A DNA stretch of 64,000 nt from Marivita sp. GX14005 (lineage in GTDB: Bacteria; Pseudomonadota; Alphaproteobacteria; Rhodobacterales; Rhodobacteraceae): positions 1 to 64,000 of the forward strand of contig NZ_JAMCCQ010000007.1 in NCBI RefSeq assembly GCF_023370775.1, written 5' to 3'. The notes under the pieces were generated by a model. It made no database searches, was not told the origin of the DNA, and saw only the letters and a program-made list of their open reading frames with translations. Shown piece after piece: positions 59,107-64,000 of the stretch. Each line of letters opens with the position of its first letter. The stretch's first letter is position 1. The position numbers and the translations under genes were made by a program.

Positions 59107-60075
59107 TTATTTCAGAAGCTTGCCCAGCTTCTCGCGGGCATCTTCATTGAGCCAGTCGCCCCATTCATCCGAATTGTTCTGCAGGTAATAGACCGCCGCT
59201 TCCTCCGCGGTGGCGTTGTTCTCGTCCTGCCAGGCCAGAAGGCTGCTCATCGTGTCGGTCTGGAACGTGATATTGGTCAGCAGTTCCGTCTCCTCGGGGT
59301 GGTTTTCGGCGAAATCCTTGGTCACGATGGTCAGGACCGGCGCGGTCGGAAAGCCCGACGGCTTGGGGTTCGGCGTGTTGGCGTTCTGGTTGGCCTCATG
59401 CGCCTCGCGGTCATACTCGCCCAGATCGATGCTCACCATGTCGTATTTGCCCAGCGGCGTGGTGGGACCCCAATAGTAGCCGAACCACGGCTCCTTGTTC
59501 TCGTAGGCCGAGGCCATGGAGGTCGCCAGCGTCTCGCCGGAGCCGTGATTGAAGACCTCGATGCCATTGCCCTCGAGATCGAAAGCGCGCGCCAGGTTGT
59601 CGCTGATGATGCGGCAGCCCCAGCCATCGGGGCAGTTGTTGAACATGCCGCCGACCAGGTCGGGGTTTTCCAGAACGCCCTCGATGGTCTTGAGTTCGGG
59701 ATGCTCCTCGACAAGGTAGGCCGGCAGCCACCAGCCCTCGACACCGCCGGGCTCCAGCACGCTGGTCAGCTCCTCGATGCGGCCGTTTTCCTTCAGCTTG
59801 TCATAGACTTCGCCGGCGGCGTTCGACCACAGCTCGGGCACGATATCGGGCTCGTTGTTCTCCGACAGCGAGGTGACGGCGGGGGTGGTGTCGGACGGGA
59901 CGACCTTGACATCGCAGCCATAGCCCTGCTCCAGAAGGAATTCGGAAACGGCGACGACGATCTTGGCCGAGGCCCAGTTCATCTCGGCCATGGAGACCTC
60001 GCCACATTCGTCGGCGGCCATCGCGGCGCCCGGCAGGGCCAGCACCAGTGCGGTTCCAAGCAGATATCTTTTCAT
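59107..60075 (-). CDS. proX: Glycine betaine/choline ABC substrate-binding protein (ProX)
   Basis: Read from ATG 60073-60075 (MKRYLLGTALVLALPGAAMA, a signal peptide), 322 residues; a longer frame upstream is non-coding. The mature protein has VPSDTTPAVTSLSENNEPDI, PGGVEGWWLPAYLVEEHPEL, MFNNCPDGWGCRI and EPWFGYYWGPTTPLG, with the aromatic residues expected for a quaternary-amine cage. It is clearly paralogous to the orphan protein at 19792-20766. It is first in the operon with proW and proV, 217 bp upstream of proW with a hairpin in between. No riboswitch was recognised. Confidence 0.92.
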   Translation of the reverse strand: MKRYLLGTALVLALPGAAMAADECGEVSMAEMNWASAKIVVAVSEFLLEQGYGCDVKVVPSDTTPAVTSLSENNEPDIVPELWSNAAGEVYDKLKENGRIEELTSVLEPGGVEGWWLPAYLVEEHPELKTIEGVLENPDLVGGMFNNCPDGWGCRIISDNLARAFDLEGNGIEVFNHGSGETLATSMASAYENKEPWFGYYWGPTTPLGKYDMVSIDLGEYDREAHEANQNANTPNPKPSGFPTAPVLTIVTKDFAENHPEETELLTNITFQTDTMSSLLAWQDENNATAEEAAVYYLQNNSDEWGDWLNEDAREKLGKLLK

Positions 60076-60684
60076 AGCGTCTTGTCCTTTTATTGTCATG
60101 TCCACGTCGCACCGGCTTCGGCCCGAAGACCGCGCCCGGACGGGCGATGGCGCTTCAGGCGCCGGGTCTCGGCCCACGCATCCGCGCCTTCACGTTCGAC
60201 AGGGCGAAACCGGCCGCCCGCCGCCCCCGTTCAAAGGGGTCGAAAAGCGACATAGCGCACCCGGCCCCGAGACACAAACCGGCAGTAAAACAGTGATACC
60301 ATTTTGAGCCACGATTCCGAATGCCGGCTAGATATCTAGGGTGCTGTACTTTTAGCCCTTGACGATATCGCTTCTGCCAGCAAGGGATGAGGCCTGACAC
60401 TTTATCTCCATTCGTTGAAGGCCGCACCACTTATAACAAGAAAATGGGAACCGAGAGACATAGGACAATTTCTTCGGCTCAGTTTCGCCTGAACAAACGT
60501 GCAGCTGACTTATCGGTAGCAGGCAGCTTCGCTGCTCGACTTTTGATATTTTCGCATTTTTGCACAATAGAGCCGCCATGGCTTTGGTGGCGCCAAAAAT
60601 GTGATGGCTAAGTTATGCATGACTAAGAGATTTTACAATCTTGGCAAGAACAATTTCTCGCAAATTTAATAGAAGACCAATACA
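60076..60684. other. Non-coding region, partly AT-rich
   Basis: Upstream of proX the GC-rich sequence presumably holds its promoter. From about 60290 the base composition falls sharply, continuing into the C-terminal half of the gene at 60831. No gene or repeat was recognised. Confidence 0.4.
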
Positions 60685-60816
60685 ATGGAATATCGAATTG
60701 TTTATTATTCGACTGGAAAAGAATGCACTGCGCATCTCTTCATAAGCGAAGATTACATCGCCGAGGCGACGAAACTTCCCAATCTCTTCTTTCAGGATTC
60801 AGCAGGAGTCTCGTGA
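60685..60816 (+). CDS. Possible 43-residue protein, unknown
   Basis: A short plus-strand frame runs from ATG 60685 (MEYRIVYYSTGKECTAHLFI) to TGA 60814-60816. The composition is protein-like, but there is no clear ribosome binding site and no recognised family. It lies in low-GC DNA tail to tail with the unknown gene at 60831-62489, so it may be a remnant from the same transfer. Confidence 0.25.
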   Translation: MEYRIVYYSTGKECTAHLFISEDYIAEATKLPNLFFQDSAGVS

Positions 60817-60830
60817 ATATCAATCTTACA

Positions 60831-62489
60831 TCAGGCGACTAAGAGATTGAATTGCTCGAAATCACTAGTAAGCCCTATAAGGGAAACGATTTGACCATCT
60901 TTCGACTCCCAATGCAGATAACTTACATCACCTCCTGATATGGCTTCTCGATCAATTATAATAAGCCCATCATTGTACTCGAGAATGCCGACATCACCAC
61001 CTTTATTTTTAAAGAACTCGATTATATGTTCCGCATAGTCATAACTTTCGAGGGACGCCGTATTGTTTGAGTCTTCATCGAGGGTTGAATCTGTCCATTC
61101 AAAATCATCAAGGGGCTTGAAACCGACAATTTCTAAAAAATCGCTATCCTTAACCTTGAAGTCTACAGGCTGAAGTTGCCAATCCTGAATAATCTTCTGC
61201 AAGCTAGCAGTCTCTTCGGATGACTCTGTGCTCTTCGACGCCTGCTCAGAACTCTCGTCGATTGGTTTTTCGAACATGAGCGGAGGTTTCTCCGCAGGCT
61301 CAACGTGTCCGATGATATTGTGCCTATCATCCTGGGTCGGCAGCTTCTCAAGCTTCGCTATCAATGTTGACCTTTCTTCCGCGATCACATCGCCGTTCAG
61401 ATGCGCGAGCTCGGCATCCTCCAGGGCGCTGTCGCCGGTCTGTGCCTCGGCCAGTTCGGTGTCGAGCGACAGATCGAGGCCCAGGAAATCGGCCAGAAGC
61501 TCCAGCAGCGCGCCGTCCTCGGGGGCAGGCAGGGTGTCGGCATCCGCCACCTGCTGCGCATCCGCGCCCAGGTCGGACAGGCCAAGCTCCTTGAGCCCGG
61601 CCAGCACCTTGCGCTGATTGTCGAGCAGCACGGTTTCGGACATGAAGCCCATCGCGATGGCGATCGTGCTCAGCCCCATGGTGAAGGCGTTCTGATGCGC
61701 GGTCAGGCCGTTTTGCTGCGACAGCGCCTCGCGCACCTGGGTCTGGAAGTCGGATGGCTGGTCCGGCTCATGCGCGTCGCCGCGCGGATGGCTCGGGCCG
61801 TCTGCGGCGTCGATCGCGCTGTCCGGATCGGCCAGATCGATGCCGCTGCCCTCCATCGCGAAAAGCCCGTCGAAATCGAGCAGCGCGTCGCTGTCCGGCT
61901 GTTGCCCACCCTCTTCGGGGGCGAGCAGGACGATTTCCTCGGAAGCGAGGAACAGCGTCCAGATCAGCGCGGCCAGCATGGCCGACGGGTGCAGCCGCAC
62001 CTTGCCGCCGCGCTCCAGCCGGATCACCCGGCGTCCGGCGCGGTCCTCGTCCTGTGCAGGCAGGGCCTGGTTGGTGAAATCCGCGATCAGCCCGTTGAAA
62101 TCGGCCCCGCGCAGCGGGCGTTTCACATTCGGACTGTCGAGGATATACGCCCCGTCGATCCGGCAGAGATGGATGAACACCTCGCCAGTCGCGGCATGGC
62201 AGAAGACGAACCAGGGATCGCCCTCGTCGGTGACGCCGCGATCGGTCTCCACCGGGACATTCGCACCGCTCAGAAGCTGGCGGACACGGAAGAGATCGGC
62301 GAGTTCCTGGTTGCTCCAGTCCTTCCTGGGATCGGGGAACAGGCCGGGCAGGGCGCCCTGCATCAGATCCCCGAGGCTGACGCCGCCATCCTCGGACGTG
62401 CGGAACGACAATGTCTGATTGGCGTCGGTCAGGAAATCCTGATCCGCAGTGCCGCCATCCTTGTTCCGGAAGGTGAGGATTTTCGCCAT
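60831..62489 (-). CDS. Large unknown protein with type I-like C-terminal tail
   Basis: A 552-residue acidic protein starting MAKILTFRNKDGGTADQDFL. The N-terminal ~330 residues are high-GC coded and include a soluble part (WFVFCHAATGEVFIHLCRID), then hydrophobic helices at HPSAMLAALIWTLFLASEEI and ALSQQNGLTAHQNAFTMGLS-TIAIAMGF. From about residue 370 the gene turns low in GC and the protein is Ser/Glu-rich, ending with DGLIIIDREAISGGDVSYLH and IVSLIGLTSDFEQFNLLVA. The last residues recall the tails of the type I substrates in this window. I do not recognise a family. It looks chimeric, possibly a polymorphic secreted protein with exchangeable C-terminus. An XRE regulator lies upstream. Confidence 0.55.
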   Translation of the reverse strand: MAKILTFRNKDGGTADQDFLTDANQTLSFRTSEDGGVSLGDLMQGALPGLFPDPRKDWSNQELADLFRVRQLLSGANVPVETDRGVTDEGDPWFVFCHAATGEVFIHLCRIDGAYILDSPNVKRPLRGADFNGLIADFTNQALPAQDEDRAGRRVIRLERGGKVRLHPSAMLAALIWTLFLASEEIVLLAPEEGGQQPDSDALLDFDGLFAMEGSGIDLADPDSAIDAADGPSHPRGDAHEPDQPSDFQTQVREALSQQNGLTAHQNAFTMGLSTIAIAMGFMSETVLLDNQRKVLAGLKELGLSDLGADAQQVADADTLPAPEDGALLELLADFLGLDLSLDTELAEAQTGDSALEDAELAHLNGDVIAEERSTLIAKLEKLPTQDDRHNIIGHVEPAEKPPLMFEKPIDESSEQASKSTESSEETASLQKIIQDWQLQPVDFKVKDSDFLEIVGFKPLDDFEWTDSTLDEDSNNTASLESYDYAEHIIEFFKNKGGDVGILEYNDGLIIIDREAISGGDVSYLHWESKDGQIVSLIGLTSDFEQFNLLVA

Positions 62490-62626
62490 AAGGGGCTTGT
62501 CCCGATCAGTCTGAACCTTGGCTGCACTCTAGCCCCGATCCCGGCTCTGTTCCAGAGAAGAAGGGCGATGACGAAAGAAGACGCCGCGTGGCTGTTGCCC
62601 CGTGGCGCGATACGGAATGGCGCGGG

Positions 62627-62929
62627 TCAGCCCGCATCCTCGAACAGGATCTGATAGGTCAGCGGTTCGTAATGGCGCAGCAATTCGCGCACGAAGCTGC
62701 GCGGCTCCTGGCCGAGGGCGGTGGCCCATTCGGCATAGCGATGCGCCGGGATCTTGCCGCGGCCATTCTCCAGCTGGGAAATGAACGTGTAATAATCGAG
62801 CGACAGGCGGTCGGCGAGCTCGCGCTGCGACAGCCCTTCGGCCTCGCGCAGGGATTTCAGCCACAGGCCCAGCGTCGCCCTGTGTTCCTTGGCCTCTTCA
62901 GGCGTTGATTTGTGCAGCTCTGCAAGCAT
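62627..62929 (-). CDS. XRE-family helix-turn-helix regulator
   Basis: A 100-residue protein: MLAELHKSTPEEAKEHRATL, then the helix-turn-helix LREAEGLSQRELADRLSLDY followed by YTFISQLENGRGKIP, where the second helix reads bases. The C-terminal part (AEWATALGQEPRSFVRELLR) is a short dimerisation helix. Such Cro/C1-type regulators control nearby genes; here the unknown gene at 60831-62489 is 137 bp downstream in the same direction and the most likely target. No operator was identified. Confidence 0.82.
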   Translation of the reverse strand: MLAELHKSTPEEAKEHRATLGLWLKSLREAEGLSQRELADRLSLDYYTFISQLENGRGKIPAHRYAEWATALGQEPRSFVRELLRHYEPLTYQILFEDAG

Positions 62930-63200
62930 GGCGTTACCCTCGGATTGGCAGCATAGGGGTCACATCCCCGCCGCGCAAAGACAGGGTGTTCAGTGGACCA
63001 CTATATAGCAGGTTTCCGCCGATGGCAATTCCCGCACCCCCGGGGTGACACAAACGCGGGCGATGGGGCCGAAACCTCGACGATTCCCTTAGAGAATCCA
63101 TCGAAGATGCTGAAACCCTTGCCGGAATTGTGCTTGCGCTGGCGCTGTCCTTAGCCCGGATCGCGCCGGTGTGACGAAGCTGTGATTCGCCCGCGACCGG

Positions 63201-64000
63201 CTAGGCCGGCGCGGCCCGATCGAGCTCCTCGATCATGCGCCGGGCGATCGTGTCATAGGATCCGAACTGTTTCAGCACCGCCTCGGCCCCCAGATCGCGC
63301 CGGAGCCCGCCGCAGATCGGGGCCGAAAGCACGCAGAGATTGCCCAGGTTCACCTCGATGCAATAGACACGCCCGGTCTCCACGCAGCGCACCATGTCAA
63401 GGCTGATCACCGAGGTTTCGGGAAAGCCCGCGCAGACGGTTTTCGCCATTTCCACCATCTCGGCATCGTCCGCCAGCACACGCGTGCGCTCCGCGCTGTA
63501 ATTCGAGGTCGCCTCGCCGCCGGCCAGCCCGGTCAGGGCTGCGGGGTCGAACGGGGCAGGGGCGATGGTGTGAAAGCACACGATGGGCGCGCCCAGAAAG
63601 GTGCTGACGCGGGTGTGTTTCGGCTTCGGCCCGGTGGGGATGTATTGCTGCAGCACCGGTGCGAAACCGGCCGCCATCTCGGCGCGGTAGAGCGCCAGAA
63701 GGCGGGCGCGCAGATCGGCGAAATCGCGGGTCTTGAAGACATGGATGCCCTTGGCCCGCGTGGTGCCGGGCGCCGTGGTCTTGATCGCCATGTAAGGCCC
63801 GAAACGCGCCTCGTCCGGCACGGTCTCGAGCGTGAAGGCCTCCGAATGGGGCATCAGGGCCCCGGTGGCGGCCAAATCCGCGACCAGCCCGGCCTTCGAG
63901 CGCCGCCGGGCAAAGAATTTCGGCCCCGGCAGGAACTCGAAGATCGGGCTCGGGCTGTTGTTGTTCAGCGTCACGGTGACCGTCCGCGCCCCCAGCGGCT
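63201..64000 (-). CDS. ATP-grasp-like protein, partial at right edge
   Basis: The frame is open across the right edge: codons before the GTG at 63972-63974 continue as LGARTVTVTLNNNSPSPIFE, so the start is outside the window. About 265 residues are visible. ATP-grasp features are YMAIKTTAPGTTRAKGIHVF (Lys-rich nucleotide loop), FAPVLQQYIPTGPKPKHTRV (hinge and Arg contact), SLDMVRCVETGRVYCIEVNL ending in the metal-binding E-X-N. These enzymes join a carboxylate to an amine or thiol with ATP. The substrate is unknown and no partner gene is in view. It could also be a RimK-like ligase. Confidence 0.6.
   Translation of the reverse strand, partial: PLGARTVTVTLNNNSPSPIFEFLPGPKFFARRRSKAGLVADLAATGALMPHSEAFTLETVPDEARFGPYMAIKTTAPGTTRAKGIHVFKTRDFADLRARLLALYRAEMAAGFAPVLQQYIPTGPKPKHTRVSTFLGAPIVCFHTIAPAPFDPAALTGLAGGEATSNYSAERTRVLADDAEMVEMAKTVCAGFPETSVISLDMVRCVETGRVYCIEVNLGNLCVLSAPICGGLRRDLGAEAVLKQFGSYDTIARRMIEELDRAAPA

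Noticed and set aside
1-64000. tRNA and rRNA genes
   Set aside because: I saw no cloverleaf with the conserved TTCGA loop or rRNA-like stretch on either strand; a covariance-model search would be decisive.

Overview
The window looks like a large extrachromosomal replicon of a marine alphaproteobacterium, most likely Rhodobacteraceae (Roseobacter group). Evidence for a plasmid or chromid: an iteron-fed replication initiator of the RPA/RepA type (34659-35687), a parA plus small ribbon-helix-helix partition gene with an upstream array of palindromic repeats (40583-41717), and a mobilization module with relaxase, MobC and a ParA-like transfer ATPase (3146-7962). Evidence for the lineage: high GC, TRAP transporters, an IS66 element, an EcfG-type stress promoter and an alphaproteobacterial LexA box. 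Plasmid assignment and taxonomy are inferences from gene content; no database was searched.

Layout. 1-3.1 kb: the start of a polysaccharide chain-length (Wzz/GumC) gene, an internally deleted IS66 element, and an autotransporter fragment. 3.1-8.1 kb: mobilization operon. 8.7-12.2 kb: an MsbA-like ABC exporter and a phytoene-dehydrogenase-like gene split by a frameshift. 12.3-14.8 kb: a four-gene envelope/stress operon behind a GGAAC-N17-CGTT promoter. 14.5-21.4 kb: two ParDE-type toxin-antitoxin pairs, a Crp/Fnr regulator, a phosphorelay (response regulator, Hpt, histidine kinase, response regulator) and an orphan ProX-like binding protein. 21.6-27.8 kb: four overlapping glycosyltransferase genes, including a sucrose-phosphate synthase/phosphatase-like fusion, and a divergent sulfotransferase. 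28.5-33.8 kb: AlkB and a TRAP transporter operon with an amidase and a tiny membrane protein. 34.4-41.7 kb: the replication and partition core, interrupted by lower-GC glycosylation genes (a GT4 and a 1109-residue methyltransferase/coiled-coil/double-GT protein). 42.1-53.9 kb: a type I secretion locus with three large acidic exported proteins (DUF4214/RTX surface protein, coiled-coil protein, M8-type metalloprotease), a DUF6447 protein, and the PrtD- and PrtE-like exporter pair. 54.1-56.8 kb: a radical SAM plus UdgX repair pair under a LexA box. 56.8-60.1 kb: a proXWV glycine-betaine uptake operon. 60.1-64.0 kb: an unknown chimeric protein, an XRE regulator and a partial ATP-grasp-like gene.

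Taken together the cargo is about cell surface and stress: polysaccharide assembly, sulfation and glycan capping, type I secreted surface proteins, osmoprotectant uptake, a general stress operon and inducible DNA repair. This resembles the surface-attachment plasmids known from roseobacters. The best candidates for something new are the type I secretion locus, whose two downstream substrates share an N-terminal module on unrelated bodies, and the WbdD-like multidomain glycan enzyme lying between rep and parA.
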